This document shows, one piece after another, positions 16,177-25,746 of a stretch of 64,000 nucleotides of DNA. The notes under the pieces were generated by a model. The model was not told the DNA's origin. It did no database searches and worked only from the letters and a program-made list of their open reading frames with translations. This DNA comes from Planctomycetota bacterium (GTDB lineage Bacteria > Planctomycetota > SZUA-567 > H5-PLA8). The number at the start of each line of letters is the position of its first letter. The stretch's first letter is position 1. The translations under genes and the position numbers were made by a program. The stretch lies in assembly GCA_015075375.1 (NCBI GenBank), contig JABTUM010000003.1, positions 620,001-684,000 of the forward strand, written 5' to 3'.

Positions 16177-19100
16177 CTACTTGGCGGGCGCGAGGACTCG
16201 TGCTTCCCCGGGCGGGAAGCCGTTCAGGGCGGTCAGGTGCGGGAGATCGCAGGGCAGCGCGCCGGGTTGGGGCTGCCAGAGCCGCTGCAGCGGCATTCGA
16301 GCGAGACTTTCGTCCAGCTTCAACGCCGTTCCGTCGCACTTCAGTTCGATCAGCGCCAGTCCGGCCACGAGTTTCGTATCCTGGAGGCTTGTGCAATTCG
16401 CGATGCGCAGGGTATGCAGCGTGGCCATGTTGCGCAGAGGTTCGAGCGAGCGGACGGGCGCGCCGTCGAGGGTGAGTTCTTCGAGCGGCATTTCGCGCAG
16501 CGCGCTCACGTCCTGAACTTGCGTAGCGTTCAGCTTCAGCACGCGCAACGGCATCCCGGCCAGCGGTTCGAGGTTGGCGACGCGGGTCTGAGAGCAATCC
16601 AGTTCACGTAGCTTCATGCCGCGCAGTCCGCTCAGGTCGCTCAGCATGGCGGGGTCTTCCTGGCCCCGGATCGCGCCGGAAATTTTCAGGCGCTGCAATT
16701 GCGGCAGGGCCTGCAGCGGGCGCAGATCGGTCAGACCGGCCGCGTGGAGTTCGAGTCCCAGCCCCTGCCCCGGCCGTCCGGGATCGGCCACCAGCCCGCC
16801 GCCGAAGGCCGGGTTCAAGGCCAGCAGCTTCGCGCCGATGGCGGGCAGGGCCTGATCCAGCGGCAAGGGCGCGGTGGCGGCGACCCAGGCCAGATCGAAG
16901 GTTGCTGCCGCAGCGGCCGGGCCGGCCTCGTCCGAACGCCCGCACTGGCGTAGAAATTCGCCGCGCTCGATGCTCCGATCGGCCGTACCGATGCGCTGGA
17001 GCGTGGTGTGGCGGGCCAGCCAATCGACATGCTGCTCCGGGCGGTCGAGCCAGAGCGTCCGCAGGCGTACGGCGTTGAGCGGGGAGAAATCCTTGATCTC
17101 GGCGCAGTCGTCCAGGCGCACGTAGCAGAGCGGCTGCCGCGCGAGGGGGCTGAGGTCGCGGACCGGGGTTCCCGAAAGTACCAGACTGTAGAGCATCGTC
17201 TGGCGCAGCGGCTTCAAATCCTGCACGGCGGAGCCCGCCAGACTGAGCGCTCGAAGCTTGCGGCATCCCGCCAAGGGCTCCAGATTCGTAACCGGATTGC
17301 GGTCCAGGATCAGGGTTTCGAGCGGGAGCCCGGCGAGCGGATTCAAGTTATGAACGCGGCTTCGAGTCAGATCGAGCGTGCTTAAGGGCAAGCCGCGCAG
17401 CGGGGTGAGGTCGGCGACGGACGTATTGATGAGGTGCAGCGATTCGAGCGCCAGGTTGCTCAGCGACGCCAACCCGATGAGCGGGCTTCGCTCCGGCCCG
17501 TCGGCGATGAGCCCCAGATGCTTGAGTCCGGACAGGCGGGCGAGCGGTTCGATATTCGAGATCCGGCTGACCTCGATGCGCAAGGAAGGCGCTCCGCCCG
17601 GCAGCACCTCGTAATAGAATTTGCCGTCGTAATTCGGATTCAATTGGGCCAGTTCCACGAGCGCCGCACGCATGCGGCGGTAGAGATCGCGCGCCGCGCC
17701 TGGGCCTTCGGGGTCGGCCGCCGGCGGCGACGCGGAGGTGAGCGGGCGCCAAAACAGGTTGCGCAACTCCCAAACGCTGTCCTCGTTTCCGCCGTGCCCA
17801 TGAAAGGAGAGGAACCCCGGCTCCGCAAAGATGGAGCGCCCGTCGATGAGGAGCTGTCCGTTCACGCGCAACGAAACGCGCTCGCCCTGGATCCGGGCGG
17901 TGAAGGGCAACCAACGCTCCATAGGCACGCGCCCGGAGCCGCTCTTGGTGAAGAGGTCTTCGCGTCCCTGCTGTCGGAAATGGACGTCGCCATCCTTGAA
18001 GAAGGTGCAGCGGGCGCCGGTGCCGCGGCCCTCCCCCACGCGGCGCATCACGATCGTGCCCACCGCAGGCCAGCGGCTGCCGTCGCCGCCGAGGAGGCGG
18101 AATTCTCCGGAGACTTCGTAGTCGGCCATGGCGATCGGCTTCGCAATCTCTGCTTTTCCGGCCAGCCGGATGGCGCCTTCGACCACCTGCGCGCCCGGCG
18201 CCGTCTGTTCCCAGCCTTCCAAGGTCGCACCGTTAAAGAGCGCCATCCAGCCCGAGCCGGGCGGCGACTTCAATAGCACCGGCACGGCGGGGCCCGCCGG
18301 AGCGGCCACCGGCGCAATGGACGCAAAGGGATTCGGCAGCAGTTTTTCGGTGGGATCGCGGATGATTTTGGGAGGCCCCGGCGCGGCGGACTCGGCAGGC
18401 AAAACCGGCGTTTTGGCGGCCAGCGGATCGCGTATCCCCACGGGCGCGGGCGCTTCCGGCGCGGTTTTCGATTCCCGCACGGTCTTGGATTCCTTGCCGG
18501 CTTGACTTGTCTTCGCTTCCGGCCGAACGGCGGCGGCGCCTTCGGCCGAGGGCGTGCCGCCGCCTTTCAGCCAAAGCGCCAACCCGCCGAGCAGCAAGGC
18601 CAAGCCGATCAAGACGCCTCCGGCGAGCATGCCGTTTCCGGCCGGGCGGCGCGGCCCCGTGGTGCCGCGGCGTTCGGCGGGCAAGCGGCTGCGCGAGGTG
18701 GCCAGCACTTTCTCGGACGGCCGCCGGTCGGGCACGCGCGCCCGGCCGCGCCCCTTCACGAAGGGCTTGAAGGGCAGCGCGACTGCGCCCTGCAAGCGCT
18801 GCGGCGCCAAGCCCTGACTCAACGCCTCCATATCTTCCGCGGCGTCGGCCAAGTTGGCGTAGCGCTGCTCGCGGTCGAGTTCGCACAATCGCCCGAGCAA
18901 CGCGCAGCACTCGTCGGAAAGGTCCTCGCGCAACGCCTGGGGATGCTCCATGCGTTCCTTCAGATGCATCACCATCACCACCGCCGCGGACGGCCCCTGG
19001 AAGGGCGGCCGTCCCGTGGCCGCGTGGTAAAGCGTGCAGCCCAACGCGTACGCATCGGCTCGACCGTCCACGTCGCGGCGGCCTTCGACCTGTTCGGGCG

Positions 19101-19644
19101 ACATGTAATTCGGCGTGCCGACGGCAAAGCCCGATTTGGTCAGCGAAGCGTCTTCGTCGACGGTGCCCTTGGAAAGGCCCAGATCGGCGAGCTTGGGCGT
19201 TCCGGTCGTATCGATGAGGATGTTGTCGGGCTTGACGTCGCGATGGACCAGCCCGTTGAGATGCGCATGGGCCAGCGCCGAAGCGATCGCCGCTCCGATG
19301 CGCATGACTTCCCTTTCGGGCAGCGGCCCCTCGCGTTCGATGCGCTGGCGCAGCGTCTCGCCTTCGACGAGTTCCATCGCAAAGAAATAATGGCCGTCCA
19401 CGCAGCCGACATCGATGCCCGAAATGATGTGCGGATGATTGAGGCGCGCCGTGGCTCGCGCTTCGCGCATAAAGCGCTGGATGTAATCGGCATGCCCGGC
19501 GAGCGCCGGCGCGAGGACTTTCAGCGCGATGATGCGGTCGAGGTGCCGCTGGCGCGCTTTGTAAACGGCGCCCATGCCGCCTTCGCCGAGTTTGGCGAGG
19601 AGTTCGTAGTCTCCGATGAACCGTGATCCCGCCGAAGCCGCCAT
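16177..19644 (-). CDS. Membrane Ser/Thr kinase with DUF1080-like domain and leucine-rich repeats
   Basis: 1155 residues. Kinase at about 10-290: GEGGMGAVY, K42, H134-R135-D136, D154 in ADLGLS, GTPNYMSPEQ. A Pro/Arg linker leads to one membrane helix at about 338-359. A low-complexity Ala/Pro/Lys region follows. Residues 464-635 look like DUF1080 (3-keto-disaccharide hydrolase/LamG-like), from WMALFNGATLEGWEQ to WELRNLFW. The C-terminal 500 residues contain LRR-type units such as LPLETLILDRNPVTNLEPL in two blocks, about 690-880 and 950-1130. The topology puts the kinase inside and the sugar-binding and LRR parts outside, so it is a receptor-like kinase. Such fusions are typical of Planctomycetota. 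It converges on the sulfatase gene, 66 nt away. Confidence 0.9.
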   Translation of the reverse strand: MAASAGSRFIGDYELLAKLGEGGMGAVYKARQRHLDRIIALKVLAPALAGHADYIQRFMREARATARLNHPHIISGIDVGCVDGHYFFAMELVEGETLRQRIEREGPLPEREVMRIGAAIASALAHAHLNGLVHRDVKPDNILIDTTGTPKLADLGLSKGTVDEDASLTKSGFAVGTPNYMSPEQVEGRRDVDGRADAYALGCTLYHAATGRPPFQGPSAAVVMVMHLKERMEHPQALREDLSDECCALLGRLCELDREQRYANLADAAEDMEALSQGLAPQRLQGAVALPFKPFVKGRGRARVPDRRPSEKVLATSRSRLPAERRGTTGPRRPAGNGMLAGGVLIGLALLLGGLALWLKGGGTPSAEGAAAVRPEAKTSQAGKESKTVRESKTAPEAPAPVGIRDPLAAKTPVLPAESAAPGPPKIIRDPTEKLLPNPFASIAPVAAPAGPAVPVLLKSPPGSGWMALFNGATLEGWEQTAPGAQVVEGAIRLAGKAEIAKPIAMADYEVSGEFRLLGGDGSRWPAVGTIVMRRVGEGRGTGARCTFFKDGDVHFRQQGREDLFTKSGSGRVPMERWLPFTARIQGERVSLRVNGQLLIDGRSIFAEPGFLSFHGHGGNEDSVWELRNLFWRPLTSASPPAADPEGPGAARDLYRRMRAALVELAQLNPNYDGKFYYEVLPGGAPSLRIEVSRISNIEPLARLSGLKHLGLIADGPERSPLIGLASLSNLALESLHLINTSVADLTPLRGLPLSTLDLTRSRVHNLNPLAGLPLETLILDRNPVTNLEPLAGCRKLRALSLAGSAVQDLKPLRQTMLYSLVLSGTPVRDLSPLARQPLCYVRLDDCAEIKDFSPLNAVRLRTLWLDRPEQHVDWLARHTTLQRIGTADRSIERGEFLRQCGRSDEAGPAAAAATFDLAWVAATAPLPLDQALPAIGAKLLALNPAFGGGLVADPGRPGQGLGLELHAAGLTDLRPLQALPQLQRLKISGAIRGQEDPAMLSDLSGLRGMKLRELDCSQTRVANLEPLAGMPLRVLKLNATQVQDVSALREMPLEELTLDGAPVRSLEPLRNMATLHTLRIANCTSLQDTKLVAGLALIELKCDGTALKLDESLARMPLQRLWQPQPGALPCDLPHLTALNGFPPGEARVLAPAK

Positions 19645-20035
19645 CGCTTAACCTGGGGTTGCAGGAGTAATGGATCCGAATCCCACCTGAACTGCATGCC
19701 ACTGCCGGGTACCGATATAGCGTGCCTGATCAAACGGAGCGTTTAGGCTACCACGTAACGCACTACGCGCAACCACAATGTGCGCATGCTGGAAAATGGG
19801 CACGCGGCGCCAATATATTCTTGTTACCCATTCCCATTACTTTAGTTATGCGATTATCCGACAGGATATACGGGTTGCGTTGGCCTGAGATCCGCGTGAA
19901 TTGTTGTTTGTGCTCAAAGCGCAGTCGCATACGATATAAGCCCGTTTGCAATGCGGTCTGATCATTGGAAAGTGCACAGTCACCCAAGGTGGGTCATTAC
20001 CTTCAATACCAGAGCCGGCATACGAGGGACTACGC
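19645..20035. other. Divergent promoter region between the LRR kinase and the sugar cluster
   Basis: No gene is seen. It should hold both divergent promoters. A possible but weak sigma70-like pair for the + strand is TTGTGC at 19908 with TACGAT at 19930. The Shine-Dalgarno GAGGGA at 20024-20029 precedes the GTG at 20036. Confidence 0.4.
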
Positions 20036-20785
20036 GTGTTCCAAGGGATTTCGACCAAGCATACCCAGAATGAAAAAAGTCTGTTCGAAGATTACTCCAC
20101 CTATTTCCGTTCGTCCCCGCTTCCCGAGCACCTCAAGCTTTCGAACTTCGCCAAGTACGTTCGCCGACAAGACCTGAGCCGATTCCTGGCCAAGAACGAA
20201 CTTTTCAAGCTGCAGGTGGATATTCCCGGTTCGATCGTGGAATGCGGTTGTTTCGCCGGTGGCGGTCTGATGACCTTCGCTCAGTTATCATCCATATATG
20301 AGCCGTTCAATCACCAGCGTAAAGTTATTGGCTTCGATACGTTTAAAGGCTTTCCAAGTACGCACCAGCAGGACCGCAACAGCGAAACGAAATTCAAGCG
20401 AGGGGATTTGGCGGTTCATAAGGACATCAAGAGCGAGATCGAGAAGGCCATTGAGTTGCATGACCGAAACCGTCCGGTCAGCCACGTCTCCAAAACCGAA
20501 CTTATCGCGGGGGACGCGATCAAGACGATTCCAAAGTACTTGAAGGACAACCCGCATCTAGTCGTATCGCTGCTATATCTTGATTTCGATCTATTCGAGC
20601 CCACCAAAGTCGCGCTCAATACGTTCTTCAACCGGATGCCTAAAGGCGCGCTGCTGGCGTTCGACGAGTTAAACACCAAGAGTTTTCCTGGCGAAACGCT
20701 GGCCTTGCTGGAAACTTTGGGGATTGGAAGCTTGCGGCTCAAAAAGACTGTGTTCGACCCGTACATTTCGTTCGCGCAAATTTAG
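20036..20785 (+). CDS. TylF/MycF-like O-methyltransferase
   Basis: 249 residues from a GTG start. GAGGGA lies 6 nt upstream, which favours this over a TTG farther out. The family is the macrocin O-methyltransferases (TylF, MycF), which use S-adenosylmethionine and Mg2+ to methylate sugar hydroxyls. Visible signatures are GSIVECGCFAGGGLMTFAQ for the SAM pocket, VIGFDTFKGFP, and LLYLDFDLFEPTKVAL with an Asp pattern suited to metal binding. It opens the low-GC surface-sugar cluster and probably methylates a sugar in that polymer. The following gene is 164 nt away, so it may have its own promoter. Confidence 0.82.
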   Translation: MFQGISTKHTQNEKSLFEDYSTYFRSSPLPEHLKLSNFAKYVRRQDLSRFLAKNELFKLQVDIPGSIVECGCFAGGGLMTFAQLSSIYEPFNHQRKVIGFDTFKGFPSTHQQDRNSETKFKRGDLAVHKDIKSEIEKAIELHDRNRPVSHVSKTELIAGDAIKTIPKYLKDNPHLVVSLLYLDFDLFEPTKVALNTFFNRMPKGALLAFDELNTKSFPGETLALLETLGIGSLRLKKTVFDPYISFAQI

Positions 20786-20949
20786 CGCGAATTCCGCTCC
20801 GGATGCACCTTTAGCCGGTGGGAAAAGGCCAGTCTTCGGGACCGGAAGCCACGACTCGACTCCGGGCGTCCGCTCCTCGCTCTATCGGCTTGCCTGTACA
20901 ACCCACGGGCGATCGGTAGACTTACTTCCAACCATGAGGCAGGCACGGC

Positions 20950-21975
20950 ATGCCCGAGTCCAAGCGCAAATTGATCAGCGTCATTACCCCGACTTACAAC
21001 GAAGAAATGAACGTAGTGGAGTGCTACCAGACGGTTCGCCGCGTCTTCGAAGAGCAACTACCGCAATACGATTACGAGCACGTATTCGCGGACAATGCCT
21101 CGCCCGATCGCACTGTGGATCGATTGCGCGAACTGGCGGCCGCGGATTCACGGGTCAAGGTCATCGTCCATTCGAGGAATTTCGGAGCCTTGGCATCACT
21201 CTTTAACGCCTTGCTGAGCACGTCAGGCGACGCGGTAATGGTCATGGTTCCGGCCGATCTGCAGGATCCACCCCGACTGATACCGGATTTCGTCCGTGAA
21301 TGGGAAAAGGGATTCAAAGTCGTGTACGGCATCAGGAAAAACCGGCAGGAGTTCTTCCTGATGCGATTCGTGCGCTGGCTGTATTATAGATTAGTCAGCT
21401 ATTTTTCGGAGATTCATATCCCGCTGGATGTAGGCGAGTTCCAACTGGTAGACCGCTGCGTGATTCATGCCTTGCGCGAGTTCGAGGATTATTACCCGTA
21501 TTTACGCGGCATGATTGCAAGCTGCGGATTCAAGTCCACCGGGATTGCGTATACTTGGGAGCGCCGGAAGCAAGGCCTTTCCAAGGGAAGACTCCTGAAC
21601 CTAATTGACCAGGGGTTAAACGGAATTATTTCATTCACCAAAGTTCCAATGCGCCTCGCGATGTTAGCCGGCTTGACGCTCGCGACTGCTAGCTTGATTT
21701 ATGCTTTCGTTGCCTTCGTCATCAATCTGCTTTACTATCGACAAATCGCTCCGCCGGGGATTCCCACCCTTATCATTGCGCTGTTTTTCTTCTCTGGCGT
21801 TCAACTCTTCTTCTTCGGCATCCTTGGCGAATACATCGGTGCGATCCATTTTCAGGTGCGTCGCCGCCCGCTGGTCGTCGTCGCGGAAAAGATCAATTTC
21901 GCCACCTCCTTTAAGTCTGAATCCGGACAGATCGGCGTGCCTATATCCGAGACGCCGGCCGATGGCTCGAACTGA
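20950..21975 (+). CDS. GT2 family glycosyltransferase, membrane-anchored (DPM/ArnC-like)
   Basis: 341 residues. The N-terminal GT-A domain reads ISVITPTYNEEMNV, ADNASPDRT and VPADLQDPP, the last supplying the metal-binding DxD-like position. Two C-terminal membrane helices (about 235-300) follow the pattern of polyprenyl-phosphate sugar transferases such as dolichol-phosphate mannosyltransferase and ArnC. The predicted role is to load a sugar onto undecaprenyl phosphate at the cytosolic face. The adjoining downstream membrane transferase, 10 nt away, would then use that lipid-linked sugar outside. The sugar is not identifiable. Confidence 0.88.
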   Translation: MPESKRKLISVITPTYNEEMNVVECYQTVRRVFEEQLPQYDYEHVFADNASPDRTVDRLRELAAADSRVKVIVHSRNFGALASLFNALLSTSGDAVMVMVPADLQDPPRLIPDFVREWEKGFKVVYGIRKNRQEFFLMRFVRWLYYRLVSYFSEIHIPLDVGEFQLVDRCVIHALREFEDYYPYLRGMIASCGFKSTGIAYTWERRKQGLSKGRLLNLIDQGLNGIISFTKVPMRLAMLAGLTLATASLIYAFVAFVINLLYYRQIAPPGIPTLIIALFFFSGVQLFFFGILGEYIGAIHFQVRRRPLVVVAEKINFATSFKSESGQIGVPISETPADGSN

Positions 21976-21985
21976 AGGCCCATAC

Positions 21986-23671
21986 ATGCACGAACCGACC
22001 ACCTTGGCCACCGGCAAAGCTCCTGCGAGCGCTTTTTCCAGTCTGTTCGTATTGATGCGGACGGATCCGGAACGGTTTTTACTCGGCCTTTTTCTGGGCG
22101 CGGCGACGCTGGTTTTCCTGCTTATGGCTTTATTATCGCTGCAATGGGAAATCTTCTGGGATTTGATGCATTTCCATCGCGTAGCGATGCTTATGAACGA
22201 GCATGGGCGCGTGCTATATCGCGACTTTTTTGACGTCAATATGTTTGGGACCATCTTCCTTCATGCAGCCCTGTGCCGACTTGTTGGTTATGGCGACATG
22301 GCGTGGCGTGCCGTCGATCTGGTTTGGCTTCTGGCCTTAGCCGCGGTTACCTGGAAGATTCTTGTGCGATTCTGCCCTTGGTCTGCCTGGGTAAGCTGCT
22401 TGGCTTTTTCTTGGCTCTACCTGGTCCAAGGCGAATCTCAAACGCTGCAGCGCGATTATATGGCGGTGTTGCCGCTGGCCACTGCGGTGCTTTTGGCTCT
22501 ATCCCCTACGTGGCAGGCACAGCGGCCCGTTCTTCAACTGCTGGCGATTGGGATGCTGGTGGGCGTGGCCGCCACCTTTAAACCCCAAATGGGCATCGCG
22601 CTCCCTTGGCTGGCTCTGGTTCGCGCCGATTCCGATACCTACTTTGCTCCCGGCAGTTCCTGGAAGGAGCGATCGCTAGAAGCCTTTAAACGATGGGGAC
22701 TAACCGGCGCAGGTTTTGGTTTGGTCTTAGGATTGGGGGTCTTGGCGCTGGCCATACACGGAGGTATCTTCGCGTTTTGGGATACCGTCAGGAACTACTG
22801 GCCTGTTTATACCCAGCAAATGTTCGATGGCGCCATCCGCACCGCGACGCCAGCGGAACGCCAGGAGTTTTTCTTTAATGCTTTGTACTCCTTCAAGAAT
22901 TTGAACGGAAGACAGTTACTCATATTGCCTGCGCTCTTGGCTTCAGTAGCCTATTGGGACAGTTCCGGCGCGAATCCGAACTTGCGCGCCACCGCCCGCC
23001 TCCTGCGCACGTGCTTAGTTCTGTATTACCTCGAGGTTCTAATCGTAGGAAACTTTCATCCCTATAGCTGGATTCCCATGGTTTACTTCATGATCGCTTT
23101 ATGCAGCCTGATATTTGCCAACCTTCCCATTGCCGTGAGTTCCAATATGAAGCGCGTACTCACATGGGGTACGTTTGGATGCTTGGTATGGTCGCTTTGG
23201 TATTTACCTCATTCCTTCGTTAATCAAATTCACGGTCGCCCCCCTATTACACCATGGACTCATCGGACGGCAGAAATGGTTGCCTACCTCAAGCCGCGCC
23301 TGGAACCTAACGACAAAATTCAGGCATTGGACTGGCTGGGCGGTACCGAGCGCGTACAGACGGAGTTGCAGGCCGACAACGGGACTGAGTTCCTTACGGA
23401 CGTAGTCTTTTTCCATGCGACTTCGCATCCATACGTAAAGCTCCTGCAACAGCGATTTCTCGACCAAATGGCAGCGTCGCCCCCTCGATTCGTGATCCCG
23501 GTCGACTACACGCGTATGTATACCGTTGACCCCACGGACGACGGTTCCTTTCGGAAGCAAGTGGGGGCCTTACTTGCCGCACGCTATAAGGTGGTGGTGC
23601 AGGGAGACGGTTACCGGATTCTCGAGCGCAAGCACGATGCTGAGCAGACTACGGCTCCAGAACCCAAATAA
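21986..23671 (+). CDS. Polytopic GT-C type glycosyltransferase (GT39/PMT-like)
   Basis: 561 residues with roughly ten to twelve membrane helices and a soluble C-terminal part. The segment GRVLYRDFFDVNMFGTIF after the first helix is the usual Asp-bearing periplasmic loop of GT-C enzymes that use lipid-linked sugars. The ATG at 21986 has GAAGG 7 nt upstream; an in-frame ATG at 21962 overlaps the preceding gene and is less likely. The pairing with the GT2 at 20950 suggests a loader and transferase couple that decorates a cell-surface polymer. It is not closely similar to the three AftB-like proteins farther along. Confidence 0.78.
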   Translation: MHEPTTLATGKAPASAFSSLFVLMRTDPERFLLGLFLGAATLVFLLMALLSLQWEIFWDLMHFHRVAMLMNEHGRVLYRDFFDVNMFGTIFLHAALCRLVGYGDMAWRAVDLVWLLALAAVTWKILVRFCPWSAWVSCLAFSWLYLVQGESQTLQRDYMAVLPLATAVLLALSPTWQAQRPVLQLLAIGMLVGVAATFKPQMGIALPWLALVRADSDTYFAPGSSWKERSLEAFKRWGLTGAGFGLVLGLGVLALAIHGGIFAFWDTVRNYWPVYTQQMFDGAIRTATPAERQEFFFNALYSFKNLNGRQLLILPALLASVAYWDSSGANPNLRATARLLRTCLVLYYLEVLIVGNFHPYSWIPMVYFMIALCSLIFANLPIAVSSNMKRVLTWGTFGCLVWSLWYLPHSFVNQIHGRPPITPWTHRTAEMVAYLKPRLEPNDKIQALDWLGGTERVQTELQADNGTEFLTDVVFFHATSHPYVKLLQQRFLDQMAASPPRFVIPVDYTRMYTVDPTDDGSFRKQVGALLAARYKVVVQGDGYRILERKHDAEQTTAPEPK

Positions 23672-23845
23672 GGTGGGAACCTACTGGCGGCATACTGCTG
23701 TTGCCAACGGTTAAGTCCTTAATGGAATTACAGTAAACGCAAGCAGCCCCAGGGCGAAAGTGGTTTCTTTCTTGCATTTGATGGGGTCGTCCCGGACTAT
23801 GCACACTGTGATGGTCGAGTGCGCACGACCCTGGAGTTGGGCTTT

Positions 23846-24634
23846 ATGAAGGTGATGATCCTTTGCGGTGGCCAAGGAACCCGGCTCCGCGAACTTACGG
23901 AGTTACGCCCCAAGCCGATGGTTGAGATCGGCGGACGGCCGATCCTCTGGCACATTATGAAATCCTTCGCACACCACGGCTTTAAAGAGTTCGTGCTTTG
24001 CTTGGGCTATAAGGCCTGGACAATTAAGGAGTATTTCCTCAACTACGAGTCCATGAATTCGGACTTTACCATCGAATTGGGCCGCAACGGAATCATCGAA
24101 CTTCAAGGTAATGCTCATCAGGAAGACGGGTGGCGCATTACCTTGTGCCACACGGGCGAGAATTCGATGACCGGTGCTCGAGTGAAGAGGGCGTCTCGTT
24201 ACCTCGGACCTGGCGACGAGCCTTTTTTTCTCACCTACGGTGACGGCGTTGCGAATGTGGACATACGCGCGCTGCTGAAGTTCCACTTGGCGCACGGCAA
24301 GGCCGCCACGGTCACGGGAGTGCGCCCGCCCAGCCGCTTTGGAACGCTGGAATCGGTAGACAATAAAGTGCTGAATTTCAAAGAGAAGCCGCAATCGGGG
24401 CAAGGATTGGTGAATGGCGGCTTCTTCGCGTTGGAGCGCGGTTTTCTAAAGTATCTCACCGAAGACGAAGGCTGCATCTTGGAGCGCAGTCCGTTGGAGC
24501 GCTGCGCCCAAGAAGGGCAGTTACACTTGTACGAGCATGGAGGATTTTGGCAGTGCATGGATACGTATCGGGATTGGCAAGCCCTTGAAGATATGTGGCA
24601 AAAGGGCGAGGCCCCCTGGAAGGTTTGGCCATGA
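23846..24634 (+). CDS. rfbF: Glucose-1-phosphate cytidylyltransferase
   Basis: 262 residues, near the usual 257. It makes CDP-glucose from glucose-1-phosphate and CTP, the first step toward CDP-3,6-dideoxyhexoses. The nucleotidyltransferase signature is MILCGGQGTRLRELTELRPKP with K and the substrate loop MVEIGGRPILWHIMK. It also shows FFLTYGDGVANVD and NGGFFALERGFL. The ATG at 23846 gives the canonical start just before the signature; TGGAG is about 9 nt upstream. It begins a tightly packed operon, and its stop overlaps the next start as ATGA. Confidence 0.94.
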   Translation: MKVMILCGGQGTRLRELTELRPKPMVEIGGRPILWHIMKSFAHHGFKEFVLCLGYKAWTIKEYFLNYESMNSDFTIELGRNGIIELQGNAHQEDGWRITLCHTGENSMTGARVKRASRYLGPGDEPFFLTYGDGVANVDIRALLKFHLAHGKAATVTGVRPPSRFGTLESVDNKVLNFKEKPQSGQGLVNGGFFALERGFLKYLTEDEGCILERSPLERCAQEGQLHLYEHGGFWQCMDTYRDWQALEDMWQKGEAPWKVWP

Positions 24635-25746
24635 AAGAGCCCGCATGGAACGCGGTGCTCAAGGGCCAGTCCGTACTGGTCACCGGGCACACGGGGTTCA
24701 AAGGATCGTGGCTCGTATTGTGGTTGGCACGGATGGGCGCCGTGGTTAGCGGTTACGGCCAGCATCCGATTTCCAAACCGGACCTATTCACTGCGGCCAA
24801 GATTCACGAAGTTTTGAAGTTTAATGCCATCGCTGACCTGCGCGATATGGCTTCACTTCGAAAAGTCATCGAGCAAGTTAAGCCTGCTTTGATTCTTCAC
24901 TTGGCGGCCCAACCTATCGTGGCAGCTTCCTATCAGGAGCCGAAAGAGACGTTCGAGATCAACGTAATGGGCACCGTAAACGTACTCGAATCCGTTCGCT
25001 TGTCGGGAGTTCGGTGCTCGATTGTGGTAGTGACCAGCGACAAATGCTATGAGAATCTTGAACGCGAATACAGCTTGCGCGAGTGCGACCCGATGGGTGG
25101 ACGTGATCCTTACAGCGCCAGCAAAGGCGCCGCCGAGATCGTAGCGGCCTCCTACCGCGCCTCGTTTTTTTCGCCGGAGCGACAGGAGCAACACGGGGTC
25201 CGTCTGGCCACGGCGCGTGCCGGCAATACGATCGGGGGCGGCGATTGGGCCGATAGCCGCATCATTCCCGATGCCGCCCGAGCGCTGGCCCGCGGTCAAG
25301 CGATAGAAGTTCGCAATCCTTCCGCTACGCGCCCGTGGCAACATGTTCTGGAACCGCTTTCCGGGTATCTGCGTTTGGGAGCAGGTTTGGTAGCGAGCGT
25401 CGATCCGCGCTGGTGCAGCGCTTGGAATTTCGGCCCGTGGCCGGGCGACGAACTCCGGGTCTCCGAAGTCGCGGAACTCTTTTGCCAAGCATGGGGCGAA
25501 GGCCAATGGGTACAGGCGCCCGGCCAGCAGACTTTCAAAGAGGCTCATTCCCTCCGGCTGTGCATCGATAAAGCGGTTCATGAAGCCAACTGGCGGCCAC
25601 TTTGGACCTCGGCGGAAGCCGTACGAAGGTCTGCACACTGGTACAAAGCATTTTACGCGCAAGGCGCCGACAGCGCGCGCGGCTTATGCATTAGAGATAT
25701 CGAGGCTTACGAGCAAAGCTCTGAGATTCGCGAGACCGCATCATGA
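24631..25746 (+). CDS. rfbG: CDP-glucose 4,6-dehydratase
   Basis: 371 residues, extended short-chain dehydrogenase. It converts CDP-glucose to CDP-4-keto-6-deoxyglucose with bound NAD. The Rossmann motif is VLVTGHTGFKGSWL. The motifs LHLAAQPIV, VVVTSDKCYEN and DPYSASKGAAE (the catalytic YxxxK) match RfbG. TARAGNTIGGGDWADSRIIPD is also typical. Both ends overlap neighbours by ATGA, indicating translational coupling with rfbF and the rfbH fusion. Confidence 0.94.
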   Translation: MKEPAWNAVLKGQSVLVTGHTGFKGSWLVLWLARMGAVVSGYGQHPISKPDLFTAAKIHEVLKFNAIADLRDMASLRKVIEQVKPALILHLAAQPIVAASYQEPKETFEINVMGTVNVLESVRLSGVRCSIVVVTSDKCYENLEREYSLRECDPMGGRDPYSASKGAAEIVAASYRASFFSPERQEQHGVRLATARAGNTIGGGDWADSRIIPDAARALARGQAIEVRNPSATRPWQHVLEPLSGYLRLGAGLVASVDPRWCSAWNFGPWPGDELRVSEVAELFCQAWGEGQWVQAPGQQTFKEAHSLRLCIDKAVHEANWRPLWTSAEAVRRSAHWYKAFYAQGADSARGLCIRDIEAYEQSSEIRETAS

